DNA from: Lewinellaceae bacterium
GTDB lineage: Bacteria; Bacteroidota; Bacteroidia; Chitinophagales; Saprospiraceae
Assembly: GCA_020636435.1 (NCBI GenBank)
Contig: JACJXX010000001.1
Span: 310,001 to 374,000 of the forward strand
Direction: 5' to 3'
DNA length: 64,000 nucleotides
The stretch's first letter is position 1; each line of letters opens with the position of its first letter. Shown in pieces: positions 34,610-42,018 of this stretch. The notes under the pieces were generated by a model. It had not been told where the DNA came from, made no database searches, and saw nothing but the letters and a program-made list of their open reading frames with translations. A program made the position numbers and the translations under genes.

Positions 34610-36178
34610 TCATATCAGGTACTTGACATACATGCTGAACAGCACAATAACCACAAAAAAGCCCATTAATATTTTGGCTTCCCGGGTGAACAGCCATTTC
34701 GGGTCGACGGTGAAGTCTATAACCAATTCCTTCGGCTTGCCCGGCAGCAGCAGGCTCAGGCCATAACCCAGGGAGAGGGTGACGGCGGCGCCGATGAAAT
34801 TCCACCAGAACCAGAAGATGTTTTCGACTGCCAGCCACAGGAATACATTGGTTAGAACACCGGCCGCCAGGCCGATGTTCGCACCCAGCGCATGTGTTTT
34901 CTTGGTCATAATGGCCAGCAGAAAGGTCGCCAGGATGGGGCCGAAGAACACCGAGCCGACCTTGTTGATCGCTTCGATGACCGTGTCGGCGATATTGCCG
35001 GCGTAGATGGCCAAAAAGATGCACACCAGCCCCCAGAACAAGGCGGTAAAGCGGCTGTACACCATGTAGCGGCCCGCCGGGATTTCCCGGCCTCGGCTGA
35101 TGAAATCTTCCATCGTCACTGCCGAGAGGGAGTTGATGGCCGAACTGAGCGAAGACATGGCGGCCGACAGGATGGCCACGATCAGCAGCCCGATCATGCC
35201 GTGGGGCAGGTAGTCGCGAATGAAGACCGGGATCATCATATCCGGCTTATCCGCCGGCACCTCCGCCTGAAATTCCGGGGTGATCATCACCATGGTCCCG
35301 ATGATCAGGCCCATCAGGCAGTAAGCGAAGGTCAGCGGGAACCGGATCAGCCCGTTGAACAGCAGGGTTTTGCGCACCGTCCCCAGGTCACGGGCGGAAA
35401 GCATGCGCTGGGCCTGCGACTGGTCGGTGCCGTAGTAGGAAACGTAGAGGAAAAGCCCGCCGATGACCATCGGCCAGAAGCCAAATTCTTCTCCCTTTTG
35501 GAAGCCAAGAGAGGAAAAATCTATCGCTTCGAGCCGGCTGCGGTCCAGGTTGGCCACAAAATTGTCCCACCCGCCAACTTCCACCAGGCCATAGATCATG
35601 CAGGCGATGATGCCGATGAAGAGGATGATCATCTGTATCATGTCGCCGTATACCACGGCTTTCATCCCGCCCTGCAAGGAATAGGCCAGCGTGATGACCC
35701 CGATAACAGCCAGGGTGCTGAAAAAGGAAATGTCCAGCACGCTTTCCAGGATGATGGAAACGGCGTAGATCATTACTCCGGTGGCAAAGGCCCGGCTCAC
35801 CAGAAAGACAAAGCTGAGCAGGAGGCGGGTAGAGGCGCTGAAGCGCCGCTCCAGGTATTCGTAAATACTGACCACTCCGGAGTTGTAAAGCGGCGGAAAA
35901 AGAATGGCCATCAGAAAGATCATGGCGATGGGAACGGCCAGTTCGTAACTCAGCCATTCCAGCCCGCCCCCTTCCCGGATGCCGACAAAAGCCGGGGCGG
36001 AGATAAAACTGATGGCAGACAACTGCGTAGCCATGACCGAAAGCCCCAGAGGCAGCCAGCCAAAGCTCTTGCCGCCCAGAAAGTAGTCTTTCCCGTCTTT
36101 CTGGTCTTTAAAAATATAGCCGAGGCCCAAAAAACCGACGGCATAGACTATGACAATGATGTAGTCGAGGGTGTTCAT
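34610..36178 (-). CDS. Sodium:solute symporter family transporter
   Basis: This 522-residue inner-membrane protein is of the SSS (SLC5-like) family, with about 13-14 hydrophobic helices starting at LDYIIVIVYAVGFLGLGYIF. Family signatures include the substrate/sodium-site helix SVMATQLSAISFISAPAFVG (about 47-66), the GGMKAVVYGDMIQMIILFIG segment (about 168-187), and DQSQAQRMLSARD in the loop after the sixth or seventh helix. Several Bacteroidota members carry sugars, sialic acid or amino acids, and the sequence does not identify the substrate. It is a single gene: the upstream gap of 250 bases is shared with the divergent MarR regulator, which could control it. The downstream gap contains a GC-rich inverted repeat. 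Confidence 0.88.
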   Translation of the reverse strand: MNTLDYIIVIVYAVGFLGLGYIFKDQKDGKDYFLGGKSFGWLPLGLSVMATQLSAISFISAPAFVGIREGGGLEWLSYELAVPIAMIFLMAILFPPLYNSGVVSIYEYLERRFSASTRLLLSFVFLVSRAFATGVMIYAVSIILESVLDISFFSTLAVIGVITLAYSLQGGMKAVVYGDMIQMIILFIGIIACMIYGLVEVGGWDNFVANLDRSRLEAIDFSSLGFQKGEEFGFWPMVIGGLFLYVSYYGTDQSQAQRMLSARDLGTVRKTLLFNGLIRFPLTFAYCLMGLIIGTMVMITPEFQAEVPADKPDMMIPVFIRDYLPHGMIGLLIVAILSAAMSSLSSAINSLSAVTMEDFISRGREIPAGRYMVYSRFTALFWGLVCIFLAIYAGNIADTVIEAINKVGSVFFGPILATFLLAIMTKKTHALGANIGLAAGVLTNVFLWLAVENIFWFWWNFIGAAVTLSLGYGLSLLLPGKPKELVIDFTVDPKWLFTREAKILMGFFVVIVLFSMYVKYLI

Positions 36179-36394
36179 AAAGTGAGGTAGTTGGTTTTCC
36201 GAATGTTGGTAAATCTAGCAAATTTGATCCATTCCATTGGGCAGGCAGGCAGATTTTAAGGGAGCATTTCTCTTTTCCGGCCATTTGCACCGGAAGTGAG
36301 CGTAATTTCCGGGGCCGCAAAAACAAAGCGGCAACGTTAAATGTATCATTGTAGGAGTTGAATGCCAAAACAAATACAGAAGCGGTTCAAACAC

Positions 36395-36402
36395 TATATT
36401 TG
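36395..36402 (+). promoter_or_regulatory. Bacteroidota -7 promoter box for the MarR gene
   Basis: TATATTTG fits the TAnnTTTG box of Bacteroidota housekeeping promoters and lies 27 bases before the start codon. No clear -33 TTTG was found at the usual 19-21 base spacing. An AGGGAG directly abuts the ATG. Confidence 0.5.
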
Positions 36403-36428
36403 CATCCAAATTAAAAACCAACAGGGAG

Positions 36429-36896
36429 ATGAGAATAGAGGAAGCCATACAACAAACCAAACCATTTCGCAATGCCCGGCATAAAGCGATAGTGAACATC
36501 ATTTATACCAACAACTGGGTTCAGGAACAGATCAAGAGCGAACTCAAGCCCTATGGCATCACCATGCAGCAATACAACGTCCTGCGCGTACTCAAAGGAG
36601 CAGGCAACCCCATCAGCACCTCGGTCATCAGGGAGCGGCTGCTAGACAAAATGGCCGATACCTCCCGCATGGTGGAGCGCCTGTACCAAAAGGGGCTCGT
36701 CCTGCGCAGCTCCTGCAAGTTCGACAAGCGCCTGGTAGATGTCAGCATCAGCCCGGAAGGGGAAAAACTCCTGTCGGGCCTGAAAAACATCAATCCCGGG
36801 CTGGATGAAATCCTCGCCGGCCTCACCGAGGAGGAGGCTGAGATGTTGAGCGGGCTGCTGGATAAGGCGAGGGGGGGGGTGAGGTTAGATGGTTAG
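36429..36896 (+). CDS. MarR family transcriptional regulator
   Basis: This 155-residue winged-helix regulator is expected to bind a palindromic operator as a dimer. N-terminal helices run over 1-45. The winged-helix core spans about 48-110 (ITMQQYNVLRVLKGAGNPIS, then IRERLLDKMADTSRMVERL as the recognition region and a wing ending VLRSSCKFDKRLVDVSIS). Helices from 118 onward complete the dimer interface. It is divergent from the sodium symporter gene at 34610-36178. The end of the gene is unusual: a run of nine G at 36871-36879 is followed by six copies of an 8-bp unit that encodes the final residues and supplies the TAG stop. Slippage in either tract would only change the last residues. Confidence 0.88.
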   Translation: MRIEEAIQQTKPFRNARHKAIVNIIYTNNWVQEQIKSELKPYGITMQQYNVLRVLKGAGNPISTSVIRERLLDKMADTSRMVERLYQKGLVLRSSCKFDKRLVDVSISPEGEKLLSGLKNINPGLDEILAGLTEEEAEMLSGLLDKARGGVRLDG

Positions 36897-36930
36897 ATGG
36901 TTAGATGGTTAGATGGTTAGATGGTTAGAT
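36883..36930 (+). repeat. Six copies of an 8-bp tandem repeat at the end of the MarR gene
   Basis: The unit ggttagat repeats six times without error from 36883 to 36930. Because 8 is not a multiple of 3, a stop codon arises quickly in every frame. The repeat begins within the coding sequence and runs 34 bases beyond the stop. Confidence 0.9.
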
Positions 36931-36969
36931 GGATGGGCTGTAACTTTTCAATAAAAGTCGATTTGCTTC

Positions 36970-37425
36970 CAGTCCCTCCGGGCTACGGTTTACACATAAG
37001 TTTACGCCAGTTTTTCCAGTGGGGTGACAGCCGCCGGACTGTAGTGCTTTGCCCGGCGGCTCCTGGTCTCAATCCCGTAGGGATGATAGCCCCTTGCCAG
37101 GGCCGCCAGGCCCTGGATAGCTATGTGAAGCCAAGAGAGCTCTGTAAGAGCGACAGATTCGGGGCCCGGTGGGGCAATTTTCCCGGGTTCTCATCGCGCA
37201 AATCTGTCGTCCTTACAGGACTCTCTGGCTGCCTGGCTTTTAAACCAGGGCCTGTGGCCCTGGCAACGAGCTTTCGTCCCTCCGGGACTCTGGATATCAA
37301 CATTTCGTAAAGATGTGTGTAAACCGTAGCCCGTAGGGACGACAGGCCGTTGCCAGGGCCGAAAGGCCCTGGAAATGGGGTTTAGCCTTGTTTTAGTCCT
37401 GTAAGGACGACAGGTTTCATTCTAT
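36970..37425. repeat. Array of nested palindromes (REP-like), downstream of the DUF3298 gene
   Basis: This 575-base gap has no credible gene. It contains gggctacggtttacacat (36980-36997), matched far away by atgtgtgtaaaccgtagccc (37313-37332). Inside are ctgtaagagcgacagatt (37142-37159) with aatctgtcgtccttacag (37201-37218), several CCAGGGCC/GGCCCTGG pairs, and TCCCTCCGGGA and GTAAGGACGACAGG words. This resembles the repetitive extragenic palindromes mobilised by RAYT transposases; none is encoded in this window. Confidence 0.65.
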
Positions 37426-37471
37426 ATATTGAGAAGTTACGTTATTGCTAAGCGAGACCAGCAAATAGGCC

Positions 37472-38161
37472 TTATCTCAACTTATCACCCATTTCAGAAA
37501 ATTTCACCTGAAAAGCCTTCGGTTCCGGGTCCATCACCTCCGGATAGAGCACTTTGTAGAACTCGAGATGATCCGGGCCGACGACAAAAGTCTGCAGATC
37601 TTCCTCCGTCACGCCAACCTCTATATTAAAACGGGACTTTATTTTTTCCGCCAGCTTTGCTTTCAGGAAAGGCCCGTACCCTACTCCTTCCTTAAACAGG
37701 CCTGCCAACGAAATCAATGCCCGGGCTTCAGAATTGTAATTCACATTGTAGAAACGATATTGCAGGGTAGAAGTGCCGGGCACCGCCCATTCGTATTGCT
37801 GCCGTATGCTGGTTACCCGGCTCGTATTCCGGATCAGTTGGTATGCTGAGTTCATGGCCCGGCCTTCGCCCTCAAAATCTTTTATAAAACCGATGAAATC
37901 ATCGATTGCCGTTTCCAGGTTGTGGCGCACGGCGGTATTGAATACCTCATGTTCCCGGATAGCGGGATACTTTATGTCCAGGGCGTAATGCAGCACCGTA
38001 TCCTTCCGGCTGAAGCCGATGGTGGTAATGTCCGGCCCAGGGCCGGCATCTGACTGGATGGCCGGGGTTTCCTGCTGGCTTGCCTGTGTGGATTTTTCGT
38101 CGGAACGGCAGGCGGAGAGGAGGAGGATAACAATGCATAAGAACAGGTTGATCTTTGTCAT
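37472..38161 (-). CDS. DUF3298/RsiV-like lipoprotein
   Basis: This is a 229-residue protein starting at the ATG at 38161; the longer frame upstream runs into a palindrome array and is rejected. The N-terminus MTKINLFLCIVILLLSAC is a lipoprotein signal with lipidated Cys18. After a Ser/Gln-rich linker comes a DUF4163-like strand-helix part (YALDIKYPAIREHEVFN, then NLETAIDDFIGFIKDFEGEG) and a C-terminal DUF3298-like domain (LFKEGVGYGPFLKAKLAEKIK and a long tail). These domains occur in RsiV-like anti-sigma factors and in stand-alone envelope lipoproteins that may bind glycans or lysozyme. There is no anti-sigma helix here and no sigma gene adjacent, so an envelope role is more likely. Both sides are bounded by palindromic arrays. 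Confidence 0.7.
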   Translation of the reverse strand: MTKINLFLCIVILLLSACRSDEKSTQASQQETPAIQSDAGPGPDITTIGFSRKDTVLHYALDIKYPAIREHEVFNTAVRHNLETAIDDFIGFIKDFEGEGRAMNSAYQLIRNTSRVTSIRQQYEWAVPGTSTLQYRFYNVNYNSEARALISLAGLFKEGVGYGPFLKAKLAEKIKSRFNIEVGVTEEDLQTFVVGPDHLEFYKVLYPEVMDPEPKAFQVKFSEMGDKLR

Positions 38162-38177
38162 GTTCGTTGTTTTATAT

Positions 38178-38383
38178 CGAAGTCTGGAGACTTCGACAAT
38201 CGGCCTATTTAAATTGAGCATCGTTCGCGAGAGACTCCACCTGGATGCCATAGGCAGACAGGTTTGTCTCGATGCGGCATAACGTGCAAGTCTCCTGACT
38301 TGCGTAAATTGGTATATTTGATAATTTACGCCAGTCGGAGACTGGAAGATTATTCCGCATCGAGACTACAGTCTCTCGCGAAC
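38178..38383. repeat. Nested palindrome array upstream of the DUF3298 gene
   Basis: The outer arms gttcgcgagagact (38223-38236) and agtctctcgcgaac (38370-38383) enclose gtctcgatgcgg (38266-38277) with ccgcatcgagac (38355-38366), and two simple hairpins, caagtctcctgacttg (38286-38301) and ccagtcggagactgg (38332-38346). A further hairpin, cgaagtctggagacttcg, is at 38178-38195. The array spans the whole gap between two same-strand genes. Confidence 0.7.
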
Positions 38384-38397
38384 AATATGCAATATAC

Positions 38398-40257
38398 TCA
38401 CCGCTTCACCACCTGCCGCACCACCTGTTTCCCGCCTCTTTCCAGCCCCAGCAGATAGGTGCCGGGCGGCAGATCAGAAGTGCTGGCCCATTCCTTCCAA
38501 TGCCGTTCAATGAAGTGCGTTTTTTCAAAAAACAGCTTCCCATCCATAGCGGCCAGCCAGATGCGGATAACTCCGGGTTCAGAAGCTTTTAGTTCGAGTT
38601 GGAAGCCGTTCCGGAAAGGGTTGGGGGCTATCGCCAGGCTTTCCAAACCGATCGCTTCGAGGGTGCCCACAGCCAACATAACGGCTTCGGAAGTGCGGAT
38701 ACAGCCATTGGCGTCCGTCACCTGAACCGAGTAGGCGCCGTTTTCCGTAGCCGTGTAAGTATTGCTGAAAGCGCCATCGATGATCTCGCCGTCCAGAAAC
38801 CACCGGTAATCTATAAAGCCGGCAGGGGCCGTCAGTTCAGAACCGTCCACTGCGATCAGTTCCTCCGGAAAATCGGGCGCCGCCACTTCAAAGCCATCGG
38901 ATGGCGCAGAATTGCATCCCTCCGGGCTATCCGCCCAAAAGGCGACGGTGTAGAGGCCGCCTTCTGTTGCAAAATAGCTCTGCTCATTGCCCAGGGATAC
39001 CAGCAGGCCATCCCTGTACCAGGCATAAGCGTACCCGGCTGGTGCCGTATTGGCCTGCAGAACGGCAGGTTGGTCCGGGCTGCAGGTTACGGCTTCTCCG
39101 CTGATCGCCGGCGCAAGCGGCGAATCGCAGGGCGCCGTAACGCGGTAAATATCGCCGTCGCTGATGGCGGCGACGTACAACTCGCCCTCGCTATCTTCTC
39201 CAAAAGTGACAAATTGCGTATTGTTCAGGTTAGCCAGATTGGCATTCTGCCAGCCGCCCTGCCCGTCGGGCGCCAGCGACCAGAAGCGGCCGGTACAATA
39301 ATCGGCATAGAGGTAATAGCCGTACATATCCGGATACTGAGCGCCCCGGTAGACGTACCCCCCGGTGATAGAGCACCCCGTACTGCTGTTGTTGCGGTAG
39401 GTCGCCACCGGGAAGGCATATTCGCTCTGCGCCGCGCAGCCAGACAAGTTGAAGGCCTGCTCGCCTTCATAACAGCGCCAGCCATAATTCTGCCCTCCCG
39501 CGCTGCCGGGCGCCTGGTAGTTGACCTCCTCCCAGGTATCCTGCCCCACGTCGGCGATCCAAATGGCGCCGGTCAGGCGATCGAAACTGAATCGCCAGGG
39601 GTTGCGCAGGCCGACCGCCCAGATCTCGTCGAGGGTAAAATCGTCGGAGGCGAAGGGGTTGTCCGCCGGTATGCTGTAGGGGTTGCCGTTGTCGACGTCG
39701 ATGCGCAGCATTTTGCCCAGCAGGGTTTGCCGGTTTTGCGCCCGGTTGCCGGGGTCGTTGGCCGAGCCCCCGTCGCCCAGGCCGAAGTACAGGTAGCCGT
39801 CGGGGCCAAAGTTGAGGTCGCCGGCATTGTGGTTGGCAAACGGCTGATCTACCTGCAACAGGATGAGCTCGCTGTTGGGGTCCGCCTGGTTGGGGTTGCC
39901 GGCGGTGACGCTAAAGCGGGAAATCCGGGTGTCCCCCCCGCTGTTGGTGTAGTTGACAAAAAAATAGCCGTTGGAAGCGTAATCCGGATGAAAAGCCAGC
40001 CCCAGCAGGCCCCGCTCGCTGGCCTGGGAGTTGACCCGGGCACCAATATCGAGAAAGGCAGCGCCCAGGACATCGCCATTGCTGTCGATGATGCGGATGC
40101 GCCCCGGCTTTTCGACAATAAACAGGCGGCCGTCTCCGGCGTGGGCAATGTCCACCGGAAGGGTGAACCCGGAGGCAAAGAGCTCCAGTTCGAGAGCGGG
40201 TTGGGCGGAAAGTACCGCCCCAAAGAAGGCAAAAACCAATAATAGGGGGAATCTCAT
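38398..40257 (-). CDS. Secreted PQQ-dependent sugar dehydrogenase-like protein with type IX sorting tail
   Basis: This is a 619-residue protein from the ATG at 40257 (MRFPLLLVFAFFGAVLSAQ signal peptide); the longer frame adds 32 residues upstream and is not needed. The first 390 residues form a six-bladed propeller like soluble glucose dehydrogenase. The LELFASGFTLPVDIAHAGDGRL start, RGLLGLAFHPDY, NHNAGDLNFGPDGYLYFGLGDGG (His143 at the position of the catalytic base) and IWAVGLRNPWRFSFD are all characteristic. The middle (about 390-540) is Cys-containing and Ig/PKD-like (CSPDQPAVLQANTAPAGYAY). The last 80 residues are a type IX sorting domain. It would act outside the cell on a sugar or aldose-like substrate with PQQ. 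Its promoter region is shared with the divergent gene at 40533. Confidence 0.85.
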   Translation of the reverse strand: MRFPLLLVFAFFGAVLSAQPALELELFASGFTLPVDIAHAGDGRLFIVEKPGRIRIIDSNGDVLGAAFLDIGARVNSQASERGLLGLAFHPDYASNGYFFVNYTNSGGDTRISRFSVTAGNPNQADPNSELILLQVDQPFANHNAGDLNFGPDGYLYFGLGDGGSANDPGNRAQNRQTLLGKMLRIDVDNGNPYSIPADNPFASDDFTLDEIWAVGLRNPWRFSFDRLTGAIWIADVGQDTWEEVNYQAPGSAGGQNYGWRCYEGEQAFNLSGCAAQSEYAFPVATYRNNSSTGCSITGGYVYRGAQYPDMYGYYLYADYCTGRFWSLAPDGQGGWQNANLANLNNTQFVTFGEDSEGELYVAAISDGDIYRVTAPCDSPLAPAISGEAVTCSPDQPAVLQANTAPAGYAYAWYRDGLLVSLGNEQSYFATEGGLYTVAFWADSPEGCNSAPSDGFEVAAPDFPEELIAVDGSELTAPAGFIDYRWFLDGEIIDGAFSNTYTATENGAYSVQVTDANGCIRTSEAVMLAVGTLEAIGLESLAIAPNPFRNGFQLELKASEPGVIRIWLAAMDGKLFFEKTHFIERHWKEWASTSDLPPGTYLLGLERGGKQVVRQVVKR

Positions 40258-40355
40258 CGTTTTTTTGAGCGGAAAGATATTTAAAAGCATTTGGAAATAC
40301 CACAGGCTTTTTGTCAGGTATATGCCACCTTTCAAAAAGCCTTTATCAATCATCC

Positions 40356-40386
40356 TTGGTGAAGCCGAAACGAGTAGCTAACTTTG
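40356..40386 (+). promoter_or_regulatory. Predicted promoter of the gene at 40533-41429
   Basis: TTG at 40356-40358 and TAACTTTG at 40379-40386 are separated by 20 bases, matching the Bacteroidota -33/-7 layout. Transcription would start at about 40391-40394, exactly at the left edge of the long hairpin at 40393-40500. Confidence 0.6.
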
Positions 40387-40392
40387 TAGTGA

Positions 40393-40500
40393 TCAAAAAA
40401 TAAGTTGTCGATCTAAATTTCGACGATTAGGCTTGCCTTCAGCCAATTCATCGGCTTCCAGCCTTCGCCTAATCGTCGAAACCGACAACTTGTTTTTTGA
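40393..40500 (+). promoter_or_regulatory. 108-base long hairpin at the predicted 5' end of the mRNA
   Basis: The arms tcaaaaaataagttgtcg (40393-40410) and cgacaacttgttttttga (40483-40500) pair with one mismatch, and tttcgacgattaggc (40418-40432) pairs perfectly with gcctaatcgtcgaaa (40467-40481). A 34-base CT-rich loop remains. It begins where transcription is predicted to begin and ends 32 bases before the start codon. Confidence 0.7.
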
Positions 40501-40532
40501 GGCTTTCTTAAGCCGATTTTTAAAGAAAAACT

Positions 40533-41429
40533 ATGATGCCCAAAAAAATCCTTTTCTGCTTACTGGCCCTGAGCTTTAGCCTCGGCGCCCTGGCTCAGCT
40601 TCCGCGGACCAACATCTACCTGTTCGACGTCAAACAGGGAGACGACGGCAAGCTCTCTTTCACTACGCCGCGGTTCCTCACGGAATTCAACCGAAACGGC
40701 TACAACGGAGACCCCTCCTTTTTCAGCAACACCGAACTCTATATATCGGTAAAAAGGCCGGGAGACGCCCAAACCGACCTGTTCCGGCTCGACCTGGAGA
40801 AGAAGGCCAAACAGCGGGTGACGGAAACGCCGGAAAACGAGTTCGCGCCCGAGCGGATGCCGGAATACTATTCTTTCTCCGCCATTCGATTGGAGCAAGA
40901 GGGGCGGGACAGCGTCTACCGCCTGTGGCAATTTCCGGTCAACCAACTGGTGGACGGCAAGCCGGTCTTTAAATACCTGACCGGGATAAAAGCCTATTTC
41001 TGGCTCAACAGCCAGGAGATCGTCGTTTATAAAGAGGAAGATCCGAGCACGCTCTCCATCGTCAACACGACCAATGACAAGATCACAACCATCGCCACCA
41101 ATGTAGGCCGTTGCTTCACCCGCCTTCCCAACGGCAACCTGGCCTTTGTGCAGAAAAACCGCTTCGACGACTGGAAGATCATGGAGAAAAACCTCTACCG
41201 CCGAAATGAAGTGCCGCGCCCCCTGCTCGAGACCCTGCCCGGCGCCGAGCACTTCGCCATCCTGCCCGACGGGACCATGATCATGGGCAAGGGCAGCAAG
41301 ATTTACAAGTACAACAAATTTATCGACGACACCTGGAAGGAAGCCGCCGACCTGCGCTTCTACGAAATCCGCAATATCTACGACCTGGAAGTGAGCCCCG
41401 ATTTCAAGCTCGCCATCGTCGCTGATTAG
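40533..41429 (+). CDS. Secreted propeller-like protein (TolB/WD40-type), function unknown
   Basis: This 298-residue protein has an N-terminal signal peptide (KKILFCLLALSFSLGALAQ; cleavage before Gln22). The mature part alternates short beta strands and turns in the manner of TolB or WD40-type propellers (ELYISVKRPGDAQTDLFRLDLEKK, RCFTRLPNGNLAFV, EHFAILPDGTMIMGKGSKIYKY). It contains no complete type IX tail and no membrane segment after the signal, so a periplasmic location is likely. I do not recognise a specific family. It is single, with a strong promoter-like sequence and a long hairpin leader, divergent from the PQQ dehydrogenase-like gene. The second Met of MMPKK is an equally good start. 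Confidence 0.7.
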   Translation: MMPKKILFCLLALSFSLGALAQLPRTNIYLFDVKQGDDGKLSFTTPRFLTEFNRNGYNGDPSFFSNTELYISVKRPGDAQTDLFRLDLEKKAKQRVTETPENEFAPERMPEYYSFSAIRLEQEGRDSVYRLWQFPVNQLVDGKPVFKYLTGIKAYFWLNSQEIVVYKEEDPSTLSIVNTTNDKITTIATNVGRCFTRLPNGNLAFVQKNRFDDWKIMEKNLYRRNEVPRPLLETLPGAEHFAILPDGTMIMGKGSKIYKYNKFIDDTWKEAADLRFYEIRNIYDLEVSPDFKLAIVAD

Positions 41430-41562
41430 TCGGCAAGCCTGGCGCGCGGCATAAGCGTTTAACCTTCCTGGCATGACCTTTCTCATTGTTCCTGTCGGAA
41501 ACGCGTGTTAATTTATATCTGGTTTACAGCGATTGCGTTTATCTTAATAAAAAACAAAAGCT

Positions 41563-41931
41563 ATGAAAAAGCTGATCTTAACGGCCATCATTTTTGGCCT
41601 GCCGCTCTTTGCTTTTACTGTTTCTGCCCAGGATGTTCCTGCTAAAGAAAAAACCGAACAGGAAGCCCAGGATGCTATGAAAAAGCAGGAAAAACAGATG
41701 TCGAAACAGGAAAAACAGTTGAATAAACAAGAAAAGCAGTTGGCCAAACAGCAAAAGCAACTCAAGCAACAGGAAAAGCAGTTGACTAAACAACAAAAGC
41801 AACAGGAAAAAGCCAGAAAACAACAGGAAAAAGCGGTTAAACAACAGAAAAAGGCTCAAAAACAACAGGAAAAAGCTGCCAGGGAGCAGAAAAAGGCCGA
41901 AAAGCAGTTGCGGAAAAACCAGGGGCAATAA
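41563..41931 (+). CDS. Secreted Lys/Gln-rich coiled-coil repeat protein
   Basis: This 122-residue protein has a clear signal peptide (LILTAIIFGLPLFAFTVSA, cleaved after Ala22), followed by a short acidic segment (QDVPAKEKTEQEAQDAM). From residue 40 to the end it is built almost solely of Lys, Gln and Glu with Leu or Ala at spaced positions. It repeats KQEKQLxKQ and later KQQEKA with a roughly seven-residue period, so a long straight helix or coiled coil is expected. There is no known domain. The extreme positive charge suggests binding to acidic cell-wall polymers, lipopolysaccharide or nucleic acid, but this is speculation. The codons AAA/CAG/CAA are highly repetitive, so replication slippage could change its length between strains. 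Confidence 0.75.
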   Translation: MKKLILTAIIFGLPLFAFTVSAQDVPAKEKTEQEAQDAMKKQEKQMSKQEKQLNKQEKQLAKQQKQLKQQEKQLTKQQKQQEKARKQQEKAVKQQKKAQKQQEKAAREQKKAEKQLRKNQGQ

Positions 41932-41941
41932 TCTGATTTTT

Positions 41942-42013
41942 GATTTGCGATTTTTGATGTGGGGATTGCAGCCCATGCTATGCTGGAACATCGCAAATCA
42001 AAAATCGCAAATC
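41942..42013. terminator. 17-bp perfect inverted repeat between convergent genes
   Basis: The arms gatttgcgatttttgat (41942-41958) and atcaaaaatcgcaaatc (41997-42013) are exact complements with a 38-base loop. They lie between the convergent gene ends at 41931 and 42019 and could terminate both transcripts. Confidence 0.65.
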
Positions 42014-42018
42014 ACACA

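Noticed and set aside
36921..37310. 129-codon frame in the gap after MarR
   Set aside because: It lies entirely within the nested palindrome array and has no recognisable domain or ribosome-binding region.
38599..40242. 547-codon plus-strand frame opposite the PQQ dehydrogenase-like gene
   Set aside because: The opposite strand has the signal peptide, propeller motifs and sorting tail.
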